From an uncultured Treponema sp. (lineage in GTDB: Bacteria; Spirochaetota; Spirochaetia; Treponematales; Treponemataceae): a stretch of 64,000 bases of DNA. The translations under genes were made by a program, and so were the position numbers. Shown here piece after piece: positions 46,150 through 56,555 of this stretch. Numbering within the stretch: position 1 is the first letter of the stretch; each line of letters begins with the position of its first letter. A model generated the notes under the pieces. That model saw only the letters and a program-made list of their open reading frames with translations, was not told the origin of the DNA and did no database searches. The stretch is from the NCBI GenBank assembly GCA_947165895.1, contig CAMVCB010000008.1, positions 41,305 through 105,304 of the forward strand, written 5' to 3'.

Positions 46150-48603
46150 ATGGCAAACAAAGAAGATAATTCAATCATAGCGACAGATCAGATTTTACCA
46201 AATAAATTAACTCTTATTCCTTTGCAGGGGCGGCCGGTTTTTCCGGGTATTTTTACCCCTCTTATGATAACCTCCAATGACGACGTTAAGGTTGCTGAAT
46301 CAGCCTTTGAAAAGGACGGCTTTGTCGGAATTGTAATGCTCAAAAATGAAGCTGAAAATCCGACGGTGGCAGACCTTCACCGGGTAGGAACGGTTGCCCG
46401 TATTATCAAAAAAATTAACCTGCCGGACGGCGGCATTAACATTTTTGTTTCTACAATCAAGCGGTTTAAAATCCGTAAAACCCTTCATTCTCAGGCTCCT
46501 ATGGCGGCTGCCGTTGAATATCTTGAGGAAGAAGAAAACGATACCTTTGAAGTTAAGGCTCTTACCCGGGCCCTCATCAGCGAAATGAAGGAGGTAAGCG
46601 AAAACAATCCTCTTTTCAGTGACGAAATGCGCCTTAACATGGTCAATATCGATAATCCTGGAAAAATTGCTGACTTTATTGCTTCAATTTTGAATACCGA
46701 CAAGGACGACCAGCAGAAAATCCTTGAAACTGTGAATGTTCGCCAGCGAATGGAACAGGTGCTTGTTTTCATTAAGCGGGAACAGGAACTGCTCCGTGTT
46801 CAGAAAAAGATTTCTCAGGATATTAACGAGCGGGTAGACAAAAACCAGCGGGAATACTTTCTGCGCGAAGAGCTTAAGGCAATTCAGGATGAGCTTGGCG
46901 AGACTGCCGAGGGTAATGCTACAGACTACCAGAAGTTTAAGACAAAAATTGACGAGCTGAAGTTTGAAGGTGAAATTAAGGAAACTGTTGAAAGCGAGCT
47001 TGAAAAATTTAAGCTGATGGATCCTAATTCCAGCGAGTTTATTGGAACCAGAAACTTCCTTGAACTGGTTGTGAACCTGCCATGGCATGAAGAAATTAAG
47101 GAAGATTATGACCTTGGCCGGGCAAAGAAAATCCTTGAAAATGACCACTTTGGCCTTGATGACGTAAAAAAACGTATTCTTGAATATCTAGCCGTTCGCA
47201 AAATGAAAAAAGATGCAAAGGGCTCTATTATGCTTCTGGTTGGACCTCCGGGAGTTGGTAAAACTTCCGTTGGAAAGTCGATTGCAAACGCGATGAACAA
47301 ACCTTTTTACCGCTTCAGTGTGGGCGGTATGCGCGATGAAGCTGAAATTAAGGGACACCGCAGAACTTATATCGGTGCAATGCCTGGAAAAATCATTCAG
47401 GGGCTCAAAATCACAAAATCTTCTTCTCCGGTCTTTTTGATTGATGAAGTTGATAAGATGGGCTCAAGCCACAACGGCGACCCGGCTTCGGCTTTGCTTG
47501 AAGTTCTTGACCCTGAGCAGAACGTAAACTTCCGCGATAATTACCTGGATCTGCCTTTTGACGTTTCTAACGTATTCTTTATTTTGACCGCAAATACCCT
47601 TGATTCTATTCCGGGGCCTTTGCTTGACCGTGCAGAAGTAATTCAGCTTTCAGGCTATATCGACCAGGAAAAGCTTGAAATTGCAAAAAAATATCTGATT
47701 CCAAAGAATCTTGCAAAAAACGGTCTCAAAAAGAATCAGGTTAAGTACACAAAAGACGCTCTTCTGACAATTGCGGAAGAATATGCCCGTGAATCCGGCG
47801 TTCGAAACTATGAAAAGAGCATCGATAAGATTCACAGAAAAATTGTTACCGAGCTGATTACTCAGAGCGAGCTTAAAAAGAGTGAGCTGGCAATTTCGGA
47901 GGATTTGTCGGAAGAGGAAAAGGCAAGGCTGACAGCTGAGCGGGATGCGGCTGTTCAGTCTGTTCTTGATACTCCTTACACAATTGATTCGGGTGATTTG
48001 TTTAAATATCTTGGAAAGCCTGTTTTTGATGAAAGTGAAATTAAGGCTGCAAAGGTTCCTGGAACTGCAATTGGTCTTGCCTGGACCAGCATGGGCGGCG
48101 ACACCCTTTTGATTGAATCAACTTATTTTGCGGGAAAGGGCGGCCTTGTTCTTACCGGCCAGATGGGCGATGTAATGAAGGAATCAAGTCAGATTGCCTT
48201 TAACTGGGCAAGAAAGTTTGTGCTTGACCGCAAGGCTAAAAAGGCCGACTGGTTTGACAAAAACATAATTCACCTTCATATTCCGGAGGGGGCAACTCCA
48301 AAGGACGGTCCTTCTGCCGGAATTACAATGGCAACAACCTTTGTTTCTCTCTTTATGAACAAAAAGATTAAGCCAAACCTGGCAATGACAGGTGAACTTT
48401 CTTTGACAGGACAGGTTCTTCCAATAGGCGGACTTCGTGAAAAAACAGTTGCTGCAAAGAGAAATAAGATTAAGACAATCATTATTCCAAAGGCAAACGA
48501 GCGAGACCTGGAAGAAATTCCTGAAAACGTTAAGAAGGGAATTAAGTTTATTCCTGTAAGCGATGTGCACGAGGTATTGGCAGCTGCGCTGGGCATAAAA
48601 TAG
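46150..48603 (+). CDS. lon: ATP-dependent protease La
   Basis: LVGPPGVGKTSVGKSIA, PEGATPKDGPSAGITMATT, GGLREKTVAAKRNKIKTIIIP. Confidence 0.96.
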   Translation: MANKEDNSIIATDQILPNKLTLIPLQGRPVFPGIFTPLMITSNDDVKVAESAFEKDGFVGIVMLKNEAENPTVADLHRVGTVARIIKKINLPDGGINIFVSTIKRFKIRKTLHSQAPMAAAVEYLEEEENDTFEVKALTRALISEMKEVSENNPLFSDEMRLNMVNIDNPGKIADFIASILNTDKDDQQKILETVNVRQRMEQVLVFIKREQELLRVQKKISQDINERVDKNQREYFLREELKAIQDELGETAEGNATDYQKFKTKIDELKFEGEIKETVESELEKFKLMDPNSSEFIGTRNFLELVVNLPWHEEIKEDYDLGRAKKILENDHFGLDDVKKRILEYLAVRKMKKDAKGSIMLLVGPPGVGKTSVGKSIANAMNKPFYRFSVGGMRDEAEIKGHRRTYIGAMPGKIIQGLKITKSSSPVFLIDEVDKMGSSHNGDPASALLEVLDPEQNVNFRDNYLDLPFDVSNVFFILTANTLDSIPGPLLDRAEVIQLSGYIDQEKLEIAKKYLIPKNLAKNGLKKNQVKYTKDALLTIAEEYARESGVRNYEKSIDKIHRKIVTELITQSELKKSELAISEDLSEEEKARLTAERDAAVQSVLDTPYTIDSGDLFKYLGKPVFDESEIKAAKVPGTAIGLAWTSMGGDTLLIESTYFAGKGGLVLTGQMGDVMKESSQIAFNWARKFVLDRKAKKADWFDKNIIHLHIPEGATPKDGPSAGITMATTFVSLFMNKKIKPNLAMTGELSLTGQVLPIGGLREKTVAAKRNKIKTIIIPKANERDLEEIPENVKKGIKFIPVSDVHEVLAAALGIK

Positions 48604-48622
48604 CGGAAAGGGGAGTACATCT

Positions 48623-49270
48623 ATGGCAGACGAAATTAAAGCCGTAATTTTTGACATGGACGGAGTCCTTCAGGATTCCGAGACAATAAGTGATATCACC
48701 TGGGAGATGGCGGCAAAAGAGCGGGGCTTTGAACTAAATTATGATGTCCTGCAGTCCTGCCGGGGCTGTAACCGCCATGATATCGAGCTTAAACTCAAGG
48801 CATTTTACGGCCAGAACTTTGATTCTCCTGCATTTCTGGAAAGAACGAGCCAGCTTTTTCACGAAATTGAAAATACAAAGGGCATTCCTTTAATGCACTA
48901 TGCAAAAGAAATCCTTGAATATCTTAAGCCAAAATATAAGCTTGCACTTGCGTCTTCTACCCGGGGTGAATCTGTCCGCCGCCAGATGAAAGCCGGAGCT
49001 CTTATAGATTTTTTTGATAGTCTTACAACCGGCGATATGGTAAAGCATTCTAAGCCTGAGCCTGAAATCTACCTTAAAGCGGCAGAAAGCATCGGAATAA
49101 AGCCTGAAAACTGTATTGCGGTGGAAGACAGCCCTAACGGAATAAAAAGCGCTTATGCTGCCGGAATGAGAGTAATTATGGTGCCTGATAAAATTCAGCC
49201 GGATGAAAGTCTGAAAAAACTCTGCTGGAAAATCTGTAATTCGCTTGAAGAGGTAAAGGCTCTTTTATAG
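48623..49270 (+). CDS. HAD-superfamily phosphatase/phosphoglucomutase-like
   Basis: KAVIFDMDGVLQDSE, LALASSTRGESVRRQM, AVEDSPNGIKSAYAAGM. Confidence 0.88.
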   Translation: MADEIKAVIFDMDGVLQDSETISDITWEMAAKERGFELNYDVLQSCRGCNRHDIELKLKAFYGQNFDSPAFLERTSQLFHEIENTKGIPLMHYAKEILEYLKPKYKLALASSTRGESVRRQMKAGALIDFFDSLTTGDMVKHSKPEPEIYLKAAESIGIKPENCIAVEDSPNGIKSAYAAGMRVIMVPDKIQPDESLKKLCWKICNSLEEVKALL

Positions 49271-50482
49271 ATTTGAAGCGAGGTTTTTAAGCTCACTCTT
49301 TCTTTCGTACATTTTGGCGTCTGCCCGTCCGAAAATATGTGAAAAAGTAGTATCCTTTTCGGGATTATAGGAAGCATAACCTTTTGCAATAACGACTTTT
49401 CCTTCTTTTAAGTTTTTTTCTATCAGGCTGTCAAAGTTTTTGAAAAGAGTTTCCCGGCTTATTAAGTCTTGACCGCTGAGAAAAACTGTAAATTCATCGC
49501 CGCCTATACGGTAAACAGGGCTGTGCTTAAATGTCTGGCAGATGATTTTAGCAGCTTCCCTGATGATTTTATCACCTTCTTCGTGGCCCTTTGTGTCATT
49601 TGTCAGTTTTAAATCGTTTACGTCAAAAATAATCAGGCCAAAATCATTCAAATCATGATTTTCTATGCGGCTTTCTATGCAGAGGGCGTCTTCCTGGTAG
49701 GCAGACTTGCTTTTTACACCAGTAAGAGGGTCTGTAAAAGCCAGGCGACGGGCATTGCCAAGCTCAGCCTCCTGAATTTTTTCTATCTGCATAAGCCGGT
49801 GCAGCTCTTCCTGACGGCTGCTTCTTTCATCTTCTACAACAAAGGTATGGATGATGCAGGTACCCAGAAGAAAGCCGATGGAATAGAATGGCGTATTAAA
49901 ATCCAGAAACTGCAATGCTATGAAAATCGTCATTACAATGCCGAACATTTCAATTGCCCGGTAACGCAGCTTAATCTTGCCGCTTGTCTTGAAAACCGCA
50001 GCAGTCATGTAAATTGTTGTGGCAAGAAACATCAAAAACTGGAAAAGCATGCTGAAATGCCTTGCCCTTCCTGTGTGGTAATTTCCATTGTCGTCAAACC
50101 AGAATGCAATAGGAATGAAGATGTTTATAATCAGTATGACAGTCTGTGCTGCAATAAAGATAGCGCCGCAATATTTAAGGAATATTGTAAAGCCAATCCT
50201 GTCCTTGATGTATTCGATGACAAAGCGGGTCCATTGTAAAATTACAAAAGCCATTACCATAAAGTAGATTTCGGTCTCATAGAAACTTATGTATTTTAAA
50301 TTAAAGCAGGTGAGGATACCCCAGGTAATATCTACAATGTAAAAGACAATCAGGGTGTAAAGGAATTTTTTATAAGCCAGAATTGCGGGAATTCTGTCCG
50401 ACGGAATTCTTTTAAAAAGAATATTGAAGTTTATGATGAGATGAATGAAAAGTGAAAGAATTCCAATACTCGCATAATACAT
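49265..50482 (-). CDS. Membrane diguanylate cyclase (multi-TM + GGDEF)
   Basis: FTDPLTGVKSKSAYQED, VYRIGGDEFTVFL. Confidence 0.9.
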   Translation of the reverse strand: MYYASIGILSLFIHLIINFNILFKRIPSDRIPAILAYKKFLYTLIVFYIVDITWGILTCFNLKYISFYETEIYFMVMAFVILQWTRFVIEYIKDRIGFTIFLKYCGAIFIAAQTVILIINIFIPIAFWFDDNGNYHTGRARHFSMLFQFLMFLATTIYMTAAVFKTSGKIKLRYRAIEMFGIVMTIFIALQFLDFNTPFYSIGFLLGTCIIHTFVVEDERSSRQEELHRLMQIEKIQEAELGNARRLAFTDPLTGVKSKSAYQEDALCIESRIENHDLNDFGLIIFDVNDLKLTNDTKGHEEGDKIIREAAKIICQTFKHSPVYRIGGDEFTVFLSGQDLISRETLFKNFDSLIEKNLKEGKVVIAKGYASYNPEKDTTFSHIFGRADAKMYERKSELKNLASNL

Positions 50483-50541
50483 AGTAATATTATAACACGG
50501 TCTAATAAAAAGTTAGAAATATTTTTTATAAAATCAGTCTT

Positions 50542-52398
50542 TTAAAGCTTGTCATCACTTGTTACCTGATTTTTTCCGTGAGTTTTTGAGTAGTAAAGGC
50601 AGTTATCTACCCGCTTGTAAAAGCTCTGGTTATCATCATCATCCCGCAGAGCAGCAAGTCCCAGTGAAATGGTAATCTGCGGCATTTTCTCCCACTGAAG
50701 GTTATGGACTTCTTTACGGATTCGCTCTGCTATTGAAAGGGCGTTTTCCTTTGCTGTATCCGGAAGAAGAATCATAAATTCCTCTCCGCCCCAGCGGCCT
50801 ATAGAATCTCTTTCCCTGATGCAGGCTTTTGCCGTCTGAGCCACCCTTACAAGAACTTCATCACCCGTATCGTGACCGTAAGTGTCATTAACCTTTTTAA
50901 AATTATCAATGTCAAACATAATAAGGGAAATATTTCTGAAATTGCGTCTGGAAAGTTCATAATTGATGGTTTCTGCGATTTTTTTACGGTTGAAAAGCTT
51001 TGTCAGACCGTCTGTAGTTGCAATTTCTTCAAGCTTGAGGTTTGCAAGATAAAGATCCCTGCTTGTGGCATGAAGAAAGTTTACAAGCCGGTCTTCAAAA
51101 GGAATCAGCTTGTCGTTTTTATTGTTAAGGGATATTTCTGTGCCAAACTTATTGAAATCAATAAAACGGCTGTTTCCGTAAAAGAAATCTTCCACATAGC
51201 AGTCTTCTGAAAAGTCTGAGCTTTGAGGATCTTCAACTTCCTTAAAACCGATTGCGAGCATGGCACTGTTCTGTAAGCCTCCGCTTTGATTTTTGTAAAG
51301 AATTTCTGCAAAGGCAAAGCAGCCTGCAGTTTCCCGGTAGAAGTTCGAAAAGGCCTGAAGCTCCAGAAGCTCATCTTCTTTTAGGTAAGACAGGCGGTTT
51401 TTGCAGACATGGAGGATAAGTCCTTCAAGATTTTTCCGGCTCATGTATTCTGCAAGATTGAAGCTATGCTGAAGTATGATTTTTTTTGCTCCGTAGGAAA
51501 AAACAAGCTCTTCTCCCTTTTTTATATCCGCCGTAAAGTGAATGCAGCCCTTATCATCCTTTGTGATTGGAATTCTTGCAAGCCATTTTCCGGCCCGCTT
51601 TAACATGAAGGGGAATTCACAGGTGTTTTCGAGGAAGTTTTTTGAAGAGGTAACGCCAAGATAGTTTTTATAAATGTCAGCGGCAGGAAGGTTATCAATT
51701 GTCTTGAGAATGTGATTGTCAATTACTTCTGTAACCTGCATTTTCTTTCCAACCGGTGTCCAGCCCAAAGTTGATTCTGCATATACTTTAAGGTTTTTAC
51801 CCCTGAAGAAGGTAATGATTATACCGCTTTTATGAACTTCCCTTCCAAATACAAGCAGCTTTTGGGGAACGCTGCCGGCTTCAAATCCGGCTCCTGCGCC
51901 AAAAATCGGAATATTGGAATCCTCTGTATTGCAGGCTGCCATGAATTCATTTGTGATTTTATTGTTAAGGGGAGTTGTAAAAACCTGAATTGCCCTGAGG
52001 TCATGGAGACTATTAAATTTGTTAAGAAAGGCCTCTTTTGCTTCTTCAACAGGAGTTTTTGAAAAATCTATTTCTAAGAGGTCAATTTCTGATTTTTCAA
52101 ACAGAAGGACAGTAATTATAGTAGGACCGCTTATCTTTTCTCCCTGCGCAAAGCCCTGCAAACAGGTAAGTCCTGAAATATTTGCCTTGTCCAGAGTTTT
52201 TTTTACCATGCAGGTGATATAGGAGATATAATCCTTTTGTACGCGTCTGGTAAAAATATTTACAAGTACAGATTTTGCATTTTTATAATCTGAACTTTTT
52301 TTGATTTCATCAAGAAATTTTACTGCGTCAAAACTGTCCTGAATAGCGCAAGTTCTTTGTTTCATTAAATCACTGCTCCTCTTGCAATAATGATACAT
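50542..52398 (-). CDS. FIST-domain diguanylate cyclase
   Basis: FIST-like N-terminal region (GAGAGFEAGSVPQKLLVFG...GIIITFFRGKNLKVYAESTLGWTPVGKKMQVTE); SIGRWGGEEFMILLP. Confidence 0.85.
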   Translation of the reverse strand: MYHYCKRSSDLMKQRTCAIQDSFDAVKFLDEIKKSSDYKNAKSVLVNIFTRRVQKDYISYITCMVKKTLDKANISGLTCLQGFAQGEKISGPTIITVLLFEKSEIDLLEIDFSKTPVEEAKEAFLNKFNSLHDLRAIQVFTTPLNNKITNEFMAACNTEDSNIPIFGAGAGFEAGSVPQKLLVFGREVHKSGIIITFFRGKNLKVYAESTLGWTPVGKKMQVTEVIDNHILKTIDNLPAADIYKNYLGVTSSKNFLENTCEFPFMLKRAGKWLARIPITKDDKGCIHFTADIKKGEELVFSYGAKKIILQHSFNLAEYMSRKNLEGLILHVCKNRLSYLKEDELLELQAFSNFYRETAGCFAFAEILYKNQSGGLQNSAMLAIGFKEVEDPQSSDFSEDCYVEDFFYGNSRFIDFNKFGTEISLNNKNDKLIPFEDRLVNFLHATSRDLYLANLKLEEIATTDGLTKLFNRKKIAETINYELSRRNFRNISLIMFDIDNFKKVNDTYGHDTGDEVLVRVAQTAKACIRERDSIGRWGGEEFMILLPDTAKENALSIAERIRKEVHNLQWEKMPQITISLGLAALRDDDDNQSFYKRVDNCLYYSKTHGKNQVTSDDKL

Positions 52399-52454
52399 TA
52401 GGAAAGCCGATTTTCATAATTAATTTTTTTTAAGATTAATCTTTTCCTGATATC

Positions 52455-52513
52455 TTGACACATACCCCCTGTGGGTATATACTTTCACTGTAAAATATAC
52501 CCGGAGGGGGTAT
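52455..52513 (+). promoter_or_regulatory. Copper-cassette promoter with two CsoR-like operators
   Basis: TTGACA (52455-52460), 17-bp spacer, TATACT (52478-52483). ATACCCCCTGTGGGTAT (52462-52478) fills the spacer; ATACCCGGAGGGGGTAT is at 52497-52513. Confidence 0.85.
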
Positions 52514-52544
52514 GCAGATTAAAGCGACAGATATGGAGATTATT

Positions 52545-52862
52545 ATGTCCCTGGAAAATATTGAAGAATGTCCTTACTGCTCTGGAAAGCACAAGGACAG
52601 AGATGATAAGGAAAAAAAAGATTTGATGAACCGGCTTAAGCGTATTGAAGGGCAGGTTAGGGGAGTAGAGGGCATGCTGGAAAACGGTGCCTACTGTACC
52701 GACATTCTTATGCAGGTTTCTGCAATAACCTGCGCCCTTAACAGCTTTAATAAGGTTCTGCTTGGAAATCATCTTAAAACCTGCGTAGCAGAAAATATCC
52801 GCTCGGGTAACGATGAAGTAATTGATGAGCTTGTCGGCACCCTGCAAAAGCTGATGAGATAA
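52545..52862 (+). CDS. csoR: CsoR-family copper-sensing repressor
   Basis: MNRLKRIEGQVRGVEGMLENGAYCTDILMQVSAITCALNSFNKVLLGNHLKTC (C-H-C). Track start 52512; ATG 52545 preferred because the operator overlaps 52512. Confidence 0.88.
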   Translation: MSLENIEECPYCSGKHKDRDDKEKKDLMNRLKRIEGQVRGVEGMLENGAYCTDILMQVSAITCALNSFNKVLLGNHLKTCVAENIRSGNDEVIDELVGTLQKLMR

Positions 52863-52871
52863 GGAGCTTGT

Positions 52872-55418
52872 ATGGAACAGTTTAATGTAAGTGGAATGAG
52901 CTGTGCGGCCTGTCAGACCCGCGTAGAAAAGGCTGTTAGTGCTGTGCCGGGTGTTAAGTCCTGCGCCGTAAGCCTTCTGACTAATTCTATGGGAGTGGAA
53001 GGAGACGTTTCCCCGGAAGCTGTTATTCAGGCTGTTGAAGCGGCGGGGTATGGGGCAAGTCTGAAAAATAAGCGAACGGCTGCCGCTGGAGCAAAAGCAT
53101 CAAAATCAGCATATTCAGAAGAGCTTAAAGATACAGAAACTCCAAAAATGAAAAAGAGGCTTATTGCTTCTGTGCTTCTGTTTCTTCCCCTGATGTATGT
53201 TTCTATGGGGCATATGCTGTGGAACTGGCCCCTGCCGGCTTTTCTTGACGGAAATCATGTGGCAATGGGACTTTATCAGCTTGTAATTTCTGCCCTTATA
53301 ATGGTTATAAATCAGAAATTTTTTATAAGCGGCTTTAAAGGCCTTATTCACAAGGCTCCTAATATGGATAGTCTGATTGCCCTTGGTTCAACAGCTGCCT
53401 TCGGATACAGTCTTTTTGCACTTTTTGCCATGACAGGAGCGGTTTTGCAGGCAGATAATGAGCTGGTTCTCTACTATATGAATCACTTTTATTTTGAGTC
53501 TGCGGCAGCAATTCTGACTTTGATTACAGTGGGTAAAATGCTTGAGGCAAAATCAAAGGGAAAAACTACAAATGCCTTGAAGGCTTTGATGAAGCTTGCA
53601 CCGGAAAGAGCCGTGATTCTTCTTGACGGTAAGGAAGAGTCTGTAGCTGTGGAAGATGTAAAGGTAGGAGATCTTTTTGTAGTTCGTCCGGGAGATAAAA
53701 TTCCTGCAGACGGTATTGTTACGGAAGGTCAGTCTGCCGTAAATGAAGCGGCTCTGACCGGGGAAAGCCTGCCTGTAGACAAAAAGCCCGGCGATAAGGT
53801 GTCTTCGGCTACAATTAATACTTCGGGCTATATGGTCTGCCGGGCTAGCCGCGTTGGTGAGGATACAACTCTTTCTGAAATTATCCGTATGGTAAGTGAT
53901 GCGGCGGCTACAAAGGCTCCGATTGCAAAAATTGCAGACCGGGTTTCAGGTATTTTTGTTCCGGCTGTAATCGGGATTGCGCTTATAACTTTTATTGCCT
54001 GGCTTCTTGCGGGGCAGACTTTTGCTTATGCCATTGCAAGAGCAGTATCTGTTCTTGTAATCAGCTGTCCATGTGCACTGGGACTTGCAACTCCGGTTGC
54101 CATAATGGTTGGAAACGGAATCGGGGCAAAAAACGGGATTTTGTTTAAAACTTCAGCAGCCCTTGAGCAGGCCGGCAGAACTCAGATTATCGCACTTGAT
54201 AAAACCGGTACGATAACAAGCGGAATTATGAAGGTAACAGACATCCTGACTGCTGAGGGCCAGGAAAAATCAGAGCTTCTGAAAGCTGCTTATTCACTTG
54301 AGGCAAAAAGCCAGCATCCGATTTCTAAGGCGATTGTGACTTATGCTGAGGAATGTGGTGCCAGGGCTGCTGCAAGCTCAGATTTTGAAACCCTTCCTGG
54401 AAAAGGTTTGAAAGCCAGGGTAAACGGCAAAATGCTTTACGGCGGAAATGCAGAATATATTAAAGAAAATATAAAGGCTGATATTTCTTCTGTTATAAAC
54501 TCTATTGAAGAGCTTTCTTCACAGGGAAAAACTCCTGTTTTGTTTGCAGAAGAAAATAAGCTTCTTGGCTTACTTGCTGTTGCAGATACAATAAAAGAAG
54601 ATTCTCCTGCAGCTATTTCCCGGCTTAAAAATATGGGAATTCACGTAGTCATGCTGACGGGAGACAACGAAAGGACTGCGGGGGCAATCGGAAAGCTTTC
54701 CTGGGTAGATGAAGTTATTGCTTCTGTAAAGCCTGATGGAAAAGAGGCTGTAATCCGGGAGCTTAAAAAGCATGGAAAGGTTATGATGGTTGGAGACGGA
54801 ATAAACGATGCTCCGGCTCTTTCTGCTGCAGATCTTGGAGTTGCAATCGGGGCTGGGACGGATGTTGCCATAGATGCGGCTGACATCGTGCTTATGAAAA
54901 GCAGCCTTATGGATTTAGCCGCTGCCATCAGGATAAGCCGGGCAAGCCTGCGTAACATTCACGAAAATCTCTTCTGGGCATTTTTCTACAATGTAATTGG
55001 CATTCCTCTTGCGGCGGGCTGTTACGCTGCTGCTTTAGGCTGGACTTTGAATCCTATGTTCGGAGCTGCCGCAATGGGACTTTCAAGCTTCTGCGTTGTT
55101 TCAAATGCCCTGCGTCTGAATTTCCTGAAGGTTTATGAGGCAAAAAAAGATAAATCAGTAAAAACTCCCGTAAAGGGAAATCTTATAGAAAATCCAAAAG
55201 ATAAGGAGAATACTATGAAAATTACTGTAAAAGGTATGATGTGCGGCCACTGCGAGGCTCACGTAAAGAAGGCTCTTGAAGCAATTGATGGAATTACAAG
55301 TGCAGCTGCTTCCCACGAGCAGAATCTTGTAACAATTGAAACTTCAAAAGATGTTGACGAAGCTTCAATTAAGGCGGCCGTTGAGGAAGCCGGATATGAA
55401 TACGGCGGAATAATTTAA
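52872..55418 (+). CDS. copA: Copper-translocating P1B-type ATPase with N- and C-terminal heavy-metal-associated domains
   Basis: [43 protein letters not shown]-terminal [14 protein letters not shown]. Confidence 0.93.
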   Translation: MEQFNVSGMSCAACQTRVEKAVSAVPGVKSCAVSLLTNSMGVEGDVSPEAVIQAVEAAGYGASLKNKRTAAAGAKASKSAYSEELKDTETPKMKKRLIASVLLFLPLMYVSMGHMLWNWPLPAFLDGNHVAMGLYQLVISALIMVINQKFFISGFKGLIHKAPNMDSLIALGSTAAFGYSLFALFAMTGAVLQADNELVLYYMNHFYFESAAAILTLITVGKMLEAKSKGKTTNALKALMKLAPERAVILLDGKEESVAVEDVKVGDLFVVRPGDKIPADGIVTEGQSAVNEAALTGESLPVDKKPGDKVSSATINTSGYMVCRASRVGEDTTLSEIIRMVSDAAATKAPIAKIADRVSGIFVPAVIGIALITFIAWLLAGQTFAYAIARAVSVLVISCPCALGLATPVAIMVGNGIGAKNGILFKTSAALEQAGRTQIIALDKTGTITSGIMKVTDILTAEGQEKSELLKAAYSLEAKSQHPISKAIVTYAEECGARAAASSDFETLPGKGLKARVNGKMLYGGNAEYIKENIKADISSVINSIEELSSQGKTPVLFAEENKLLGLLAVADTIKEDSPAAISRLKNMGIHVVMLTGDNERTAGAIGKLSWVDEVIASVKPDGKEAVIRELKKHGKVMMVGDGINDAPALSAADLGVAIGAGTDVAIDAADIVLMKSSLMDLAAAIRISRASLRNIHENLFWAFFYNVIGIPLAAGCYAAALGWTLNPMFGAAAMGLSSFCVVSNALRLNFLKVYEAKKDKSVKTPVKGNLIENPKDKENTMKITVKGMMCGHCEAHVKKALEAIDGITSAAASHEQNLVTIETSKDVDEASIKAAVEEAGYEYGGII

Positions 55419-55428
55419 GAGGAATTTT

Positions 55429-55815
55429 ATGAAAGCAGAAGAAAGGGCTGAGAAGGCAGCCGGATATAAATCAGCAGGAATGTGTAACTGCTGTCAGGCT
55501 GTAATGAAGTCTTATGCTGATAGTGTTAATGTTGGTGAAGAAACTTTGATGCAGATGGGGGCAGGCTTTGGCGGCGGTATGGGCTGTATGGAAGCAACCT
55601 GCGGAGCTCTTGCGGGAGCTGCTATGATTGCGGGGCTCAAAAGTGAAGGTCAGCCGGCAACCCGAATTACAAAGCAGCTTCTTGCAAAGTTTAAGGAAAA
55701 ATGCGGTGCAACAATCTGCGGTGATTTAAAGGGCTTAAAAACCGGTAAGGTTTTGTGCTCCTGTGATAACTGCGTAAGAAATGCAGTGCTTTCGCTGGAT
55801 GAAGTTTTGGCTTAA
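55429..55815 (+). CDS. C_GCAxxG_C_C family (redox-type) protein
   Basis: CNCCQAVMKSYAD, GFGGGMGCMEATCGALAGAAMIAGL, CDNCVRNAVL. Confidence 0.82.
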   Translation: MKAEERAEKAAGYKSAGMCNCCQAVMKSYADSVNVGEETLMQMGAGFGGGMGCMEATCGALAGAAMIAGLKSEGQPATRITKQLLAKFKEKCGATICGDLKGLKTGKVLCSCDNCVRNAVLSLDEVLA

Positions 55816-55826
55816 AACTGATTAAG

Positions 55827-55850
55827 GGGCAGCGCGAGCTGCTCTTTTTT
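55827..55850 (+). terminator. Terminator after the copper cassette
   Basis: GGGCAGC-GCGA-GCTGCTC followed by TTTTTT. Confidence 0.8.
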
Positions 55851-56451
55851 ATAGCCTGATTTTTCCGTTTGACAGGTCTTTGAGCTTTGCAGCAAAGGCT
55901 TCGTATTCGTCGGACTGAATTTCGCCTGTCAGGGTGACTTCAGTTCCGAAATCTTCCTTTATATCCCAGAAGTGAAGGCTACCGCTTTCCATAAGGTTTT
56001 TAATGGGCTTTAATAAAGAGTAGTCTGTGCTGAATGAGAATGCAGTCTTTTCTACAAGCGGCTGGAAGGCTCCTTCCTGGTCTGCTGCTGCGATTACTCC
56101 CTTTGCTCCGTTTCCGTAAGCCTTTACAAGCCCCCCTGTTCCAAGCAGAGTTCCCCCGAACCAGCGGGTAATTGTAAGAATTACGTTTGTGCAGCCCCGG
56201 CCGGAAAGCACATCCAGGGCCGGCCGGCCTGCCGTTCCCGAAGGCTCCCCGTCATCGCTCATGCCCTTTACTTCCGCTCCCTTTCCTGTAATAAAAGCGT
56301 GAACCACGTGAGTTGCGTCCGCGTATTTTGCTTTCTGGGCTTTAAGAATTTCACGTGCTTCTGCCTGCGAGCTGCAAGGAATCAGCTCTGAAAGAAAGCG
56401 GGAACCTTTTATTGTTTCTTCGTAAGTTACGTGTTTTTCTAATATATCCAT
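55849..56451 (-). CDS. YigZ/IMPACT family protein
   Basis: KGSRFLSELIPCSSQAEAREIL, MSDDGEPSGTAGRPALDVL, VILTITRWFGGTLLGTGGLVKAYG. Confidence 0.92.
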   Translation of the reverse strand: MDILEKHVTYEETIKGSRFLSELIPCSSQAEAREILKAQKAKYADATHVVHAFITGKGAEVKGMSDDGEPSGTAGRPALDVLSGRGCTNVILTITRWFGGTLLGTGGLVKAYGNGAKGVIAAADQEGAFQPLVEKTAFSFSTDYSLLKPIKNLMESGSLHFWDIKEDFGTEVTLTGEIQSDEYEAFAAKLKDLSNGKIRL

Positions 56452-56459
56452 AAATTAAA

Positions 56460-56545
56460 CCGGGGGCGTTACGGGGGTGTCCCCCGTTGGGTGGGGTAGC
56501 GAGCACGAAGTGCGAGCGTAGGGCGGGGCTCCGCCCTCCTGCTAA
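56460..56545. repeat. G/C-rich intergenic repeat, copy 2
   Basis: CGGGGGCGTTACGGGGGTGTCCCCCGTTGGG, then GAGCACGAAGTGCGAGC and GGGCGGGGCTCCGCCCTCC hairpins. Confidence 0.55.
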
Positions 56546-56555
56546 CCACTAACCG

